Part shown: positions 28,982 through 37,127 of the stretch, one piece after another
Position numbering within the stretch: position 1 is the stretch's first letter
How the letters are laid out: each line of letters starts with the position of its first letter
From: Streptomyces barringtoniae
GTDB lineage: Bacteria > Actinomycetota > Actinomycetes > Streptomycetales > Streptomycetaceae
DNA length: 64,000 bases
Assembly: GCF_020819595.1 (NCBI RefSeq)
Contig: NZ_JAJHNP010000002.1
Coordinates: 1-64,000, forward strand
Reading direction: 5' to 3'
Program-made: the position numbers and the translations under genes
Notes under the pieces: generated by a model
Seen by the model: the letters and a program-made list of their open reading frames with translations, nothing else
What the model was told of the DNA's origin: nothing
The model's database searches: none

Positions 28982-29584
28982 TCAGGCGGCGGGCGAGTCG
29001 AGCACGGGGGGCGCGAGCAGGGGAAGCGGAGTGGCGCGATGGGTCAGCACCGGCAGCAACTCACTGACCCGGAACGGACGGTGCGCCGGTATGCCGGGCG
29101 GCGCCGGGGCCAGTGGGACGAGCAGATCGGTGCCGGCCGGGTGTCCCTCGGCTCCGTCGGCGGTGATGTCGCCGTGCAGCCACAGGGTGAGCATGTACAG
29201 CCCGGGCACGGACAGCAGCCGGGCCTGGTACGGCTGCGGCAGCGCCTCGGCCTGTTGCAGGGCGCGCTCGGTGGAGGGGACGTACGGGCCCTCGAAGAAG
29301 TGCGAGAAGGCCCAGCCGTCGGGGGTCAGCATGGTGTCCGCCGCGGCCACGGCACGCTCGCCGCAGCGGATCAGGAAACGCCAGCCGGCCAGCCGGGTAG
29401 CGGACAGGCCCGGTGCCGTGATGCGGTCCAGCACGTGCACGGGCAGCGGGAACTCGGGTGTCGTCGGCCCCTGCGCGGCGCGCAGGGAAGGGGTCGGGGC
29501 CTCGCGCACCGCGGTGGGGGAACCGAGGGCGGTGAGGACAGAGCGCAGGGCAGGCGCGGGGGCAGGGGGCACGTGCAGCGGCAT
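28982..29584 (-). CDS. Conserved hypothetical protein
   Basis: 200 residues, soluble, with no domain I recognise. Features seen: an Ala/Pro-rich start, a central block LAGWRFLIRCGERAVAAADT and GWAFSHFFEGPYVPSTERAL, and a proline-rich end. ATG 29584 follows GAGAGG by about eight bases; the longer frame upstream is Arg/Pro noise. The long regulatory-looking region on its 5' side separates it from the divergent GCS2 gene. Confidence 0.6.
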   Translation of the reverse strand: MPLHVPPAPAPALRSVLTALGSPTAVREAPTPSLRAAQGPTTPEFPLPVHVLDRITAPGLSATRLAGWRFLIRCGERAVAAADTMLTPDGWAFSHFFEGPYVPSTERALQQAEALPQPYQARLLSVPGLYMLTLWLHGDITADGAEGHPAGTDLLVPLAPAPPGIPAHRPFRVSELLPVLTHRATPLPLLAPPVLDSPAA

Positions 29585-30152
29585 GTGGGTCGCCTCTCTC
29601 GTACGACAGGCGCGGCGGCGCGAGGAGGGGTGGGGCGGACGGCGCTGTCTGCTCACGGAAGGCCGGAAGGGTGAAGGCCCGGGTCGGTGAACGTGGGTAC
29701 GGCTCGGCCTGCCGCCCGTCATCGGGACGGCCTGAACACGGCAGGAACCAGGACCGAGGCGTCAACCTTCTGCCTTGTGGGCGAAGTTTATATGACGCAT
29801 GTTCGGCCGTTGTTTCGTCTATCCCAATTCCGGAAGTCGCGCAAGGCGGTAATACGCCGAAGATTTGCGGGACTCCTCCCGGTTTCCGGACCGCCCGTCG
29901 CCGCTGACCTCGTAATACGCACTGGTAACGGTCGGCCGAATGTCGTCGGCGTTTTTCACGAGGTGCCGCGGGAACCCGTTGGTGCAGACCGACGCATGCC
30001 CCGTGAATGTGCCGCGGGGAACATTCCGACAGGGTAGCGGGTGCCGGTCCCGCGCGGGACGTTATCGATCGCTTCCACTGGGCATCATCCTCCCTGCACC
30101 CGGGAGCCCGGCGGCCGGACGTCGGCCCGCCCATCCGAGGAGGGACACTTCG
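29585..30152. other. 568-bp intergenic region, AT-richer core
   Basis: No credible gene. The centre (about 29765-29965) is clearly less GC-rich than the surroundings and carries two copies of TAATAC (29850-29855 and 29913-29918), TATATGAC and CTATCCC, any of which could be a -10 box, but no convincing -35 pairs. It separates divergently transcribed genes and presumably holds both promoters. Confidence 0.5.
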
Positions 30153-31670
30153 ATGGGGGAGAAGGTCGTGGCGGGGCAGTTCGACCTGTCCGATCGCCAG
30201 CGCTACCGTGAAAAGCTCCAGAAGTGCCTCGCGGGACTGGAGCGACTGCTGCGAGAGAAGCGATTCGATCGTCCCAAGAACCTCATGGGAGTCGAGATCG
30301 AATTGAATCTCGCGGGGCCCGACGGTATGCCGAAAATGTTGAACGGGCAGGTACTGGAGCGTATCGCGAGCCGCGATTTCCAAACAGAACTCGCCATGTT
30401 CAATCTGGAAGTCAACATCGCCCCACACCGCTTGGGCGGCCGGGTATTCGACCGGCTCGCCGAGGAACTGCGCACCTCGCTCGCCTACGCCGACCGCAAG
30501 GCGGGCGAGGTGGACGCCGGCATCGTGATGATCGGCATCCTGCCCACGCTCGACCGTGACGACCTGGTCTCCTCCAACCTCTCCGAGGTCGACCGCTACA
30601 CCCTGCTCAACGACCAGATCGTGGCCGCGCGCGGCGAGGACTTCCGGCTCGACATCGAGGGCGTCGAGCACCTCGTCTGCACCTCCAAGTCGATCGTCCC
30701 CGAGGCCGCCTGTACCTCCGTACAGCTGCACCTCCAGGTCACCCCGGCCCGGTTCGCCGACGTGTGGAACGCGGCGCAGGCCGCGTGCGCCGCGCAGATC
30801 GCCGTCGGCGCCAACTCCCCGTTCCTGTTCGGTCACGAACTGTGGCGCGAGTCGCGGCCCCCGCTGTTCCTGCAGTCCACCGACACCCGCCCGCCCGAGC
30901 TCCAGGCCCAGGGCGTACGGCCGCGCACCTGGTTCGGCGAACGGTGGATCAGCTCTGCCTACGAGCTGTTCGAGGAGAACCTGCGCTACTTCCCGGCGCT
31001 GCTGCCCATCTGCGACGACGAGGAGCCGCTGGAGGTCGTCGAGGCCGGCGGCACGCCCAGGCTCGCCGAGCTGGTGCTGCACAACGGCACGATCTACCGC
31101 TGGAACCGGCCGGTGTACGGCATCGCCGACGGCGTCCCGCACCTCAGGGTGGAGAACCGGGTGCTGCCGGCCGGGCCGACCATCACCGACGTGATCGCCA
31201 ACGCGGCCTTCTACTACGGCCTGGTCCGCGCCCTCGCCGAGGAGTCCCGCCCCGTCTGGACCCGGCTGCCCTTCGCCGCGGCGGAGGCCAACTTCGACGC
31301 CGCCTGCCGGTACGGCATCGACGCGCGGTTCGTGTGGCCCCGGCGGGGGCGCTACGGCGGCACGGGCGAGGTCGACGCGGTCACCCTGGTCCGCGACGAG
31401 CTGCTGCCGCTGGCCTCGGCCGGGCTGGACGCGTGGGGCGTGGAGGCGGCCGACCGCGACCTCTACCTGGGCGTCATCGAGGAGCGCTGCCGGCGCCGGG
31501 TGAACGGGGCGTCCTGGCAGGCGGCGACCTTCCACAGGCTTCTGGAGCAGGGGCTGTCCCGCGAGGGCGCGCTGGCCGCCACGACGCGGCGCTATGCCGA
31601 GCTGATGCATGTGGGGGAGCCGGTGCACATGTGGCCGGTGGGGTTGCCGGAGCCGGTGCCGCTGGGCTGA
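30153..31670 (+). CDS. Glutamate-cysteine ligase family (GCS2) protein
   Basis: 505 residues from ATG 30153, preceded by GAGGAGGG. The GCS2 fold is marked by MGVEIELNLAGPDG (about 45-58), FNLEVNIAPHRLGG and LEVVEAGGTPRLAELVLHNG. Members join glutamate to an amine or amino acid with ATP. Streptomyces make mycothiol rather than glutathione, so the product here is unlikely to be glutathione; a gamma-glutamyl compound or an ergothioneine-type step is possible, although no egt genes are adjacent. It is a single-gene unit. Confidence 0.8.
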   Translation: MGEKVVAGQFDLSDRQRYREKLQKCLAGLERLLREKRFDRPKNLMGVEIELNLAGPDGMPKMLNGQVLERIASRDFQTELAMFNLEVNIAPHRLGGRVFDRLAEELRTSLAYADRKAGEVDAGIVMIGILPTLDRDDLVSSNLSEVDRYTLLNDQIVAARGEDFRLDIEGVEHLVCTSKSIVPEAACTSVQLHLQVTPARFADVWNAAQAACAAQIAVGANSPFLFGHELWRESRPPLFLQSTDTRPPELQAQGVRPRTWFGERWISSAYELFEENLRYFPALLPICDDEEPLEVVEAGGTPRLAELVLHNGTIYRWNRPVYGIADGVPHLRVENRVLPAGPTITDVIANAAFYYGLVRALAEESRPVWTRLPFAAAEANFDAACRYGIDARFVWPRRGRYGGTGEVDAVTLVRDELLPLASAGLDAWGVEAADRDLYLGVIEERCRRRVNGASWQAATFHRLLEQGLSREGALAATTRRYAELMHVGEPVHMWPVGLPEPVPLG

Positions 31671-32012
31671 CCACCGGGTGAGGGGCGGGGTGGTGGGCGG
31701 GCCGGGCACCGGCTCGCTCCGGCCGGGCCGGTCCGCCGTGGGATCGAGCGCCCCGGCGACCGCCGCTGCGCGCCGTCGTGCCGGAGAGCCGTCGTGGGCG
31801 GAGAGCTGTCGTGGCGGAGAGCCGTCGTGGTGAAGCGCGCCCGGTGCTGCCTGCCCGGTCCCCGGGTGCGCCGTCGCGGCGGCCCTGAGAAGTGCGGAGC
31901 TGCCGGGGTGCTCGGCGGAACCAGGTGGCCGTACGTCGTCCTCACATCTCCTTCTGCGATCCTTGCCAGGGCAGAGGTGGGCCAGGGGCCCATGAGCCGG
32001 ATGGAGGCAGGG
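31671..32012. other. 342-bp gap with a short tandem repeat
   Basis: No gene seen. The interval is extremely GC-rich and contains three imperfect copies of CGGAGAGCCGTCGTGG at 31782, 31799 and 31815. The 3' part (about 31925-31990) is the probable promoter region of the CPBP gene, but I cannot name the boxes. Confidence 0.5.
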
Positions 32013-32813
32013 GTGCAGGTGGAGGCTGACTCGGTGGCCGAATCCGGGGCGCGGCGGCGTGACCCGCGGCGCGTCCTGCGGGACGAGACGCTGCTCGTCC
32101 TGGCGCTGTCGCTCGGAGCGAGCGGGGTCTCCGCGCTGATCAGCTTCGTCGGCGCGGTCACCAAGCCGGGCGGCCTGAAGGACCAGGCGGCCACCCTCAA
32201 CGCCTCGGCCGCGCCCGGCCGCCCCTGGCTCGACCTGGCCTGGCAGCTGTTCGGCATCGCCAGCGCGCTGGTCCCCGTCGCCCTGGTCGCCCATCTGCTC
32301 CTGCGCGAGGGCGGCAGCCTGCGGACGCTGGGCTTCGACCGCACCCGGCCCTGGCCCGACCTGGGCCGGGGCGCCGGAGTCGCGGCCGTGATCGGCAGCA
32401 CCGGGATCGCCTTCTACCTGACCGCCCGCGGCCTCGGTGTCAACCTCACGGTCGTGCCCGAGGCCCTGCCGGGCGTGTGGTGGAAGTTCCCGGTGCTGAT
32501 CCTGTCCGCCGTGCAGAACGCGGTCCTCGAAGAGGTCATCGTCGTCGGCTATCTGCTGCGCAGACTGGGCCAGTTGGGCTGGACCCCGGGGACCGCGCTG
32601 GTCGCCAGCGCGGTCCTGCGCGGCTCGTACCACCTCTACCAGGGCGTCGGCGGCTTCATCGGCAACATGGTCATGGGTGTGGTCTTCGTGTGGCTGTACC
32701 GCCGCTGGGGGCGGGTCGGTCCGCTGGTCGTCGCCCACTCGCTGCTCGACATCGGAGCGTTCGTCGGCTACGCCCTGCTCGCGGGCAAGGTGGGCTGGCT
32801 GCCGACGGCCTGA
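32013..32813 (+). CDS. CPBP (CAAX/Abi) family intramembrane metalloprotease homologue
   Basis: 266 residues, about seven to eight membrane helices. CPBP motifs in order: EEVIVVGYLL (motif 1, about 175), GSYHLYQGVGG (motif 2 histidine) and HSLLDIG (motif 3). The arginine usual in EExxxR is a valine here, which I have the impression is common in Streptomyces homologues. GTG 32013 is preferred because GGAGG lies five bases upstream; ATG 31992 would add seven residues. Substrate unknown; members mature prenylated or bacteriocin-type peptides or act in envelope stress. Confidence 0.75.
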   Translation: MQVEADSVAESGARRRDPRRVLRDETLLVLALSLGASGVSALISFVGAVTKPGGLKDQAATLNASAAPGRPWLDLAWQLFGIASALVPVALVAHLLLREGGSLRTLGFDRTRPWPDLGRGAGVAAVIGSTGIAFYLTARGLGVNLTVVPEALPGVWWKFPVLILSAVQNAVLEEVIVVGYLLRRLGQLGWTPGTALVASAVLRGSYHLYQGVGGFIGNMVMGVVFVWLYRRWGRVGPLVVAHSLLDIGAFVGYALLAGKVGWLPTA

Positions 32814-32832
32814 CCAACGGCGGGCCGCCCGC

Positions 32833-33645
32833 TCAGGCGTGCAGCTCGCCGTCGATGACCGTGACCGCGCGGCCGGTGAGCAGGGTGCGCTCGCCACGCA
32901 GGGCGGTGCGGACCAGGCCGGTGCGGCGGGAGGCCTGCAGCCCGGTGAGGTCGTCGCGGCCCAGGCGCGCGGACCAGTGCGGGGCGAGTGCGGTGTGGGC
33001 GCTGCCGGTGACCGGGTCCTCGTCGATGCCGACGTTCGGGAAGAAGCAGCGGGAGACGAAGTCGTAGCCGCGGGACGGGTCGTCGGCGCGGGCGGTGGCG
33101 ATGACGCCGCGCGCGGAGTAGGCGCCGAGGGACTTGTGGTCCGGCGCGAGGCCCAGGACCGTCTTCTCGTCGGCCAGTTCCACCAGCAGGTCGCCCACGT
33201 TCGGGCCGGTGTCGAAGACGGCGACCGGCTGCGCGCCGAGGGCCTCGGCGACCCCGGCGGGGATCTCGGCCGGGGTGAGCGGGGCCGTCGGGAAGTCGAG
33301 GGTGATCGAGCCGTCCTCGGCGGGCGTGGCGACGAGCACGCCACTGCGCGTGGTGAACCGCACCGGGCCCTCGTGGGCGCCGGTGGTGTGCAGGACGTGG
33401 GCGGTGGCGAGCGTGGCGTGCCCGCACATCGCGACCTCGGCGACGGGCGTGAACCAGCGCAGCGCCCAGTCCGCCTCGCCGCCCTCGGGCAGCCGGTGGG
33501 CGAAGGCCGTCTCGGCGTGGTTGACCTCCATGGCGACGTTCTGGAGCCAGTCGTCGTCGGGGAAGGCGTCGTCCAGGAGCAGGACTCCGGCCGGGTTGCC
33601 GGCGAAGGGGCGGTCGGTGAAGGCGTCCACGATTCGCATGCGCAT
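32833..33645 (-). CDS. PhzF-family isomerase/epimerase
   Basis: 270 residues, two-lobed PhzF fold. The catalytic glutamate is in VNHAETAF (about residue 45); FTDRPFAGNPAGV near the start, VAMCGHATLATAHVL and the C-terminal DEDPVTGSAHTALAP are the standard loops. In phenazine producers PhzF isomerises a dihydro-hydroxyanthranilate, but lone copies like this have no known substrate and no other phenazine gene is nearby. TAGCGT lies seven bases before ATG 33645, so the mRNA is probably leaderless. Confidence 0.85.
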   Translation of the reverse strand: MRMRIVDAFTDRPFAGNPAGVLLLDDAFPDDDWLQNVAMEVNHAETAFAHRLPEGGEADWALRWFTPVAEVAMCGHATLATAHVLHTTGAHEGPVRFTTRSGVLVATPAEDGSITLDFPTAPLTPAEIPAGVAEALGAQPVAVFDTGPNVGDLLVELADEKTVLGLAPDHKSLGAYSARGVIATARADDPSRGYDFVSRCFFPNVGIDEDPVTGSAHTALAPHWSARLGRDDLTGLQASRRTGLVRTALRGERTLLTGRAVTVIDGELHA

Positions 33646-33744
33646 GGCGCCGACGCTAGCGGCCGCGACTGACGCCCGCCCAAGGCCAATTCAGGAGTCC
33701 TGGCACGTTTCCCGCACCCCTGCGGCATCGCGTCAGGAAGGGTC

Positions 33745-33793
33745 TTGTCATGCGATCGGTTCCGATATATCGTTGAGGTATCGCGAACGATAC
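33745..33793 (+). promoter_or_regulatory. padR promoter with two operator palindromes
   Basis: TTGTCA (33745-33750), 17 bases, TATCGT (33768-33773). A perfect 10-bp palindrome CGATATATCG (33763-33772) covers the -10, and a second, GTATCG-CGAA-CGATAC (33778-33793), covers the predicted transcription start. Autorepression by the PadR protein encoded just downstream is the straightforward reading. Confidence 0.75.
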
Positions 33794-33837
33794 GCGATGC
33801 AGACGTGACAGATCATCGATGGAATGGAGTGATCGCG

Positions 33838-34464
33838 ATGCGTACCCACGGATTCGAGCGTGGACATCGGCACGAGGCCCCCGGCCAGCGGGGCATGGGC
33901 GGATTCGACCGGCGGCGGGCCGCCTTCGGGCCCTTCGGCCCCGGTGGCCCGGGGTTCGGCCCCGGCAGTCCCGGTTTCGGCCCCGGCCCCTGGGGACCCC
34001 GGGGGCGCGGAGGCCCGAGGGGACGGGCCCGGCGCGGTGACGTACGGGCCTCGATCCTGGCCCTGCTCAAGGACCGCCCCATGCACGGCTACGAGATGAT
34101 CCAGGAGATCGCCGAACGCAGCGGCGGCGCGTGGAAGCCCAGCCCCGGCTCGGTCTACCCCACGCTCCAACTGCTGGAGGACGAGGGCCTGATCGCCAGC
34201 GAGAGCGAGGGCGGCAAGAAGCTGTTCGCGCTCACCGAGGACGGGCGCGCCGCCGCCGACGAGGGTCCCGACGCCCCCTGGGAGGAGGCATCGCGCGGGG
34301 TCGACTGGGAGGCCCTCAGCGAGATCCGCCAGGCCGGCTTCGGTCTGATGGAGGCCTTCGGCCAGGTCTGGAAGACCGGCAGCAAGGAACAGCGCGAGAA
34401 GGCACTGGCCGTCATCAACGACGCCCGCAAGAAGCTGTACCTGATCCTCGCCGACGAGCACTGA
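33838..34464 (+). CDS. PadR-family transcriptional regulator
   Basis: 208 residues. The first 65 are a low-complexity Gly/Pro/Phe/Arg run (GPGGPGFGPGSPGFGPG), followed by the PadR winged helix (about 68-145: DVRASILALLKDRPMHGYEM, SPGSVYPTLQLLEDEGLI) and a C-terminal dimerisation helix. ATG 33838 has GGAG eight bases upstream. PadR proteins usually repress their own gene and a stress- or efflux-related target; no obvious target is adjacent in the same direction. The promoter carries two matching palindromes. Confidence 0.85.
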   Translation: MRTHGFERGHRHEAPGQRGMGGFDRRRAAFGPFGPGGPGFGPGSPGFGPGPWGPRGRGGPRGRARRGDVRASILALLKDRPMHGYEMIQEIAERSGGAWKPSPGSVYPTLQLLEDEGLIASESEGGKKLFALTEDGRAAADEGPDAPWEEASRGVDWEALSEIRQAGFGLMEAFGQVWKTGSKEQREKALAVINDARKKLYLILADEH

Positions 34465-34482
34465 GGCTCGTACGACGGCCCG

Positions 34483-34513
34483 GGCGCCCCGCGGAGCACC
34501 TCCGCGGGGCGCC
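34483..34513. terminator. Perfect hairpin between padR and the SRPBCC gene
   Basis: A 13-bp perfect stem GGCGCCCCGCGGA/TCCGCGGGGCGCC (34483-34495 and 34501-34513) with a five-base loop between convergent genes; it should stop transcription from both sides. Confidence 0.8.
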
Positions 34514-34528
34514 TTCCCGTGTCCCGGC

Positions 34529-34957
34529 TCAGGCGACCAGGCCGGCCAGCTTGCGCAGCGACTCGTTCAGCGCGGCCGTCGCCGAGTCCTTCAGCTTGCC
34601 CGCCATCAGCGACACCGCCGCGCCGGTGAACTCGCCGTCGATCCGGACGGACGTGGCCTCGCCGTCGGGCGTGAGGGTGTAGCGGGTGGCCACCGTCACC
34701 GCCATCGGGCCCTTGCCCCGGATGGCGAACACCCGGGCCGGCTCCAGCTCCTCGATGGTCCAGTCGACCTCGGCCGGAAAGCCCATCAGCTTCATGTTCT
34801 CCTGAAAGGTCCCGCCCACGGCCAGGCTCTCCGGGCCCCCCTTGGGGAAGCTGGTGTGCGTGGCGTTCCACTCCCCGTACGACGACCAGTCGGTGAGCTG
34901 GGCCCACACCTTCTCGGCCGGTGCCTGGATGCGTGCCTCCGCGCTGACTTCGGCCAT
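34529..34957 (-). CDS. SRPBCC-family (START-like) protein
   Basis: 142 residues, one ligand-binding helix-grip fold: AEARIQAPAEKVWAQLTDWS at the start, TSVRIDGEFTGAAVSLMAGK before the long C-terminal helix. It resembles the Rv0910 group that NCBI labels toxin-like, a label I would not rely on. No ligand can be inferred. Start ATG 34957 with GGGG six bases upstream. Confidence 0.75.
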   Translation of the reverse strand: MAEVSAEARIQAPAEKVWAQLTDWSSYGEWNATHTSFPKGGPESLAVGGTFQENMKLMGFPAEVDWTIEELEPARVFAIRGKGPMAVTVATRYTLTPDGEATSVRIDGEFTGAAVSLMAGKLKDSATAALNESLRKLAGLVA

Positions 34958-35237
34958 GGGACCACCCCTTCGGATCGGGCGTAGCGGGCTACGGTGTCGC
35001 GGAACGTAGCCGCAGGGGCGCGAACATTCAATACTGATGAACCGTCAGGAATTCCCGGCGCCGCGCGGCGGTTGCGTACGGGGCGCAGGGCAAGGCGGCG
35101 CGCGCCCTTCGGGCCGGCTCGGCCGAATCTCCTCCGTAAGGATGAGATCTCGAACGCCGAGGTCCACTCTGTGTGGGACGCGAAGATGGTTCCCCCCGTG
35201 GATGACCCGGCCCGTTGAGGCTGATGGGGTAGGGGTT

Positions 35238-35858
35238 GTGCAACCCCGTACAACCCCCTGGACCGCCCGTGACGAGGCGGCCGCGCACATGGACGACGAT
35301 GCCGTGCTCGGCGCCGAGCTGGCAGCGGTGGTCGCCGGTGCCCGCCGCAGGGCCGTCCGGGACGGGGACCGCCAGACCGACACCGCCCATCTGCTGCACT
35401 CCCTCCTGGAGCACGACCCCGAGGTCCGCGCCGCCGTCGGCAGCCCGCAGCAGCTCGCCCGGCTGCTCGGCTACCTCGTGCAGCGCAGCATCGGCTACGG
35501 GCTGCGCTGGCAGGGCAGCGTCGAGGACTCCGGCGCGCTCGCCGTCGTCCGAGCCGCGGCCGTTCGCGGCGCACGCGAGCCGAGGGACACCGCCGGCTGG
35601 TCGCCCGCGGCCGCCGCCGCCCTCACCGACGCCCGCGAGCGGGCCCGGCTGCGCGGCGAGCCCCGCGTCACGGGCCTCGACCTCCTCGTCGCGCTCACCG
35701 CGGACCCGGGTTCGCGGGCCGTGGAGGTCCTCGAACGCGCGGGCGTCCGCGAGCTGAACACCCGGCTCGGACCCGGGGCGGACCCGAGCGGACCCGGGGC
35801 GGACCGCATCGCAACCGGCGCGGAAGAGTACGCCGCCGACGGCGGCCCGGCCCACTGA
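35238..35858 (+). CDS. Clp N-terminal-domain protein
   Basis: 206 residues, holding two copies of the helical Clp-N motif (about 15-75: DTAHLLHSLLEHDPEVRAAV; about 115-165: WSPAAAAALTDARERARLRG and VTGLDLLVALTADPGS). No AAA ATPase domain is present, so it is an adaptor-like, stand-alone Clp-N protein. GTG 35238 is adopted for homology over ATG 35289, with GGGGTAGGGG just upstream. Its partner chaperone, if any, is not in the window. Confidence 0.7.
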   Translation: MQPRTTPWTARDEAAAHMDDDAVLGAELAAVVAGARRRAVRDGDRQTDTAHLLHSLLEHDPEVRAAVGSPQQLARLLGYLVQRSIGYGLRWQGSVEDSGALAVVRAAAVRGAREPRDTAGWSPAAAAALTDARERARLRGEPRVTGLDLLVALTADPGSRAVEVLERAGVRELNTRLGPGADPSGPGADRIATGAEEYAADGGPAH

Positions 35859-35930
35859 CACCGGCGGAGACGTCCAGCCCCTGAGACAGGTGTCAACAGG
35901 GATGACGCTCATGTCGCCGCCTGTCATCAT

Positions 35931-36935
35931 GTGCCGGTGCATACGTCAGAGAGCAGTCGGGGCAGCCGTGGCAAGGGCGTCGGACTCGGTCTCGCGCTCG
36001 CCTCGGCGCTCGCCTTCGGCGGGTCGGGAGTGGCCGCCAAACCGCTGATCGAGGCGGGACTCGACCCGCTCCACGTGGTCTGGCTGCGCGTGGCCGGCGC
36101 CGCCGTCGTCATGCTGCCCGTCGCGGTACGGCACCGAGCGCTGCTGCGCCGCCGGCCCGCGCTGCTCGCCGGGTTCGGCCTGCTCGCCGTCGCCGGCGTC
36201 CAGGCCTGCTACTTCGCCGCGCTGTCCCGCATCCCGGTGGGCGTGGCGCTGCTCGTCGAGTACCTGGCTCCCGCGCTGGTGCTCGGCTGGGTCCGGTTCG
36301 TGCAGCGGCGGCCCGTGACGCGCGCCGCGGCGCTCGGCGTGGTCCTCGCCGCCGGCGGCCTCGCCTGCGTGGTGGAAGTCTGGTCGGGGCTGAGCTTCGA
36401 CGCCCTGGGCCTGCTGCTCGCACTCGGGGCCGCCTGCTGCCAGGTGGGCTACTTCGTCCTGGCCGACCACGGCGGCGACGCGGGCGAGGAGGCACCGGAC
36501 CCGCTCGGCGTCATCGCCTACGGCCTGCTCGTCGGCGCCCTCGTGCTGACGGCCGTCGCCCGGCCCTGGAGCATGCGCTGGTCGGTGCTGACCGGTACCG
36601 CCGACATGAACGGCACCGCCGTACCGGCCCTCGCGCTGCTGGGCTGGATCGTGCTGATCGCCACCGTCGTCGCGTACGTCACCGGCGTGCTGTCGGTGCG
36701 CCGGCTGTCCCCGCAGGTCGCCGGGGTCGTGGCCTGCCTGGAGGCGGTCGTCGCGACCGTGCTGGCCTGGGTGCTGCTCGGCGAGCACCTGTCGGCGCCT
36801 CAGATCCTCGGCGGCGCGGTCGTCCTGGCCGGCGCGTTCATCGCCCAGTCCTCGACCCCCGCGAAGGGCTCCGCCGAGCCGGTGGCCGCGGGCGGCGCCG
36901 AACGCGAGTTGTCGCCCCGGGGCACGACTGCATAG
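35931..36935 (+). CDS. DMT-superfamily (EamA) transporter, copy 1
   Basis: 334 residues with ten predicted membrane helices in two EamA repeats (first from LGLALASALAFGGSGVAAKP, second from LSFDALGLLLALGAACCQVG). Such proteins are usually exporters of amino acids or metabolites. GTG 35931 is used; GTG 35937 is two codons on. A 30-residue hydrophilic tail ends the protein. Its stop codon TAG lies within the -10 box TAGAGT that drives the leader of the next EamA gene. Confidence 0.85.
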   Translation: MPVHTSESSRGSRGKGVGLGLALASALAFGGSGVAAKPLIEAGLDPLHVVWLRVAGAAVVMLPVAVRHRALLRRRPALLAGFGLLAVAGVQACYFAALSRIPVGVALLVEYLAPALVLGWVRFVQRRPVTRAAALGVVLAAGGLACVVEVWSGLSFDALGLLLALGAACCQVGYFVLADHGGDAGEEAPDPLGVIAYGLLVGALVLTAVARPWSMRWSVLTGTADMNGTAVPALALLGWIVLIATVVAYVTGVLSVRRLSPQVAGVVACLEAVVATVLAWVLLGEHLSAPQILGGAVVLAGAFIAQSSTPAKGSAEPVAAGGAERELSPRGTTA

Positions 36936-36938
36936 AGT
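36909..36938 (+). promoter_or_regulatory. Promoter of the leader and second EamA gene
   Basis: TTGTCG (36909-36914), 18-base spacer, TAGAGT (36933-36938). Transcription should begin at or next to ATG 36946, seven bases after the -10, giving a leaderless leader ORF. Confidence 0.7.
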
Positions 36939-36945
36939 CCCGGTC

Positions 36946-36987
36946 ATGCCGTCGAACGCACTCGTCCTTCCGCCTCCGGCCGCCTGA
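36946..36987 (+). CDS. 13-residue leader peptide ([13 protein letters not shown])
   Basis: A complete 14-codon ORF whose ATG is placed for leaderless translation behind a near-consensus promoter. It ends 140 bases before the EamA gene. The sequence has Leu-Val-Leu followed by three consecutive prolines, a context known to slow ribosomes. A GC-rich inverted repeat (GGCCGCC-TGA-GGCGGGCC) spans its stop codon. Function as an attenuator peptide is inferred from this layout only. Confidence 0.5.
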   Translation: MPSNALVLPPPAA

Positions 36988-37087
36988 GGCGGGCCTCCGG
37001 AACATCAGCCCCGCGCTTGTGCGCCGGGCTTGACGGTGCTGCCCGCAGACGAAGTCCGCGCGTCCCGCTGAAGCGGGCGCCCCCGAA

Positions 37088-37119
37088 CTTCCGCACCCCT
37101 GGGTGCGTTTCTGCGGAAG
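37088..37119 (+). promoter_or_regulatory. Hairpin sequestering the Shine-Dalgarno of the second EamA gene
   Basis: CTTCCGCA (37088-37095) pairs perfectly with TGCGGAAG (37112-37119), which contains the only SD-like sequence, GGAAG, before TTG 37128. A second stem GCACCC/GGGTGC (37093-37106) uses part of the same left arm, so two structures compete in part. Confidence 0.6.
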
Positions 37120-37127
37120 AGTTTCCC

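Noticed and set aside
29687..30037. A 116-codon frame upstream of the GCS2 gene
   Set aside because: The frame lies in the AT-richer intergenic region, lacks third-position GC bias and has no ribosome-binding site.
32833..33645. Phenazine biosynthesis cluster, because of the PhzF homologue
   Set aside because: No other phz genes are nearby; lone PhzF-like enzymes are common in unrelated contexts.
29061..33728. Very long open frame on the minus strand (over 1500 codons), and similar long frames at 2502-5375, 11024-13786, 22171-26499 and 8919-11045
   Set aside because: They lie antisense or out of phase to genes with clear domains and are rich in Arg, Pro, Gly and Ala. They are by-products of the high GC content, which removes stop codons from alternative frames.
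34529..34957. Toxin-antitoxin assignment for the SRPBCC protein
   Set aside because: Similar proteins are sometimes labelled as Rv0910-like toxins, but there is no antitoxin gene beside it and the fold is a general ligand-binding one.
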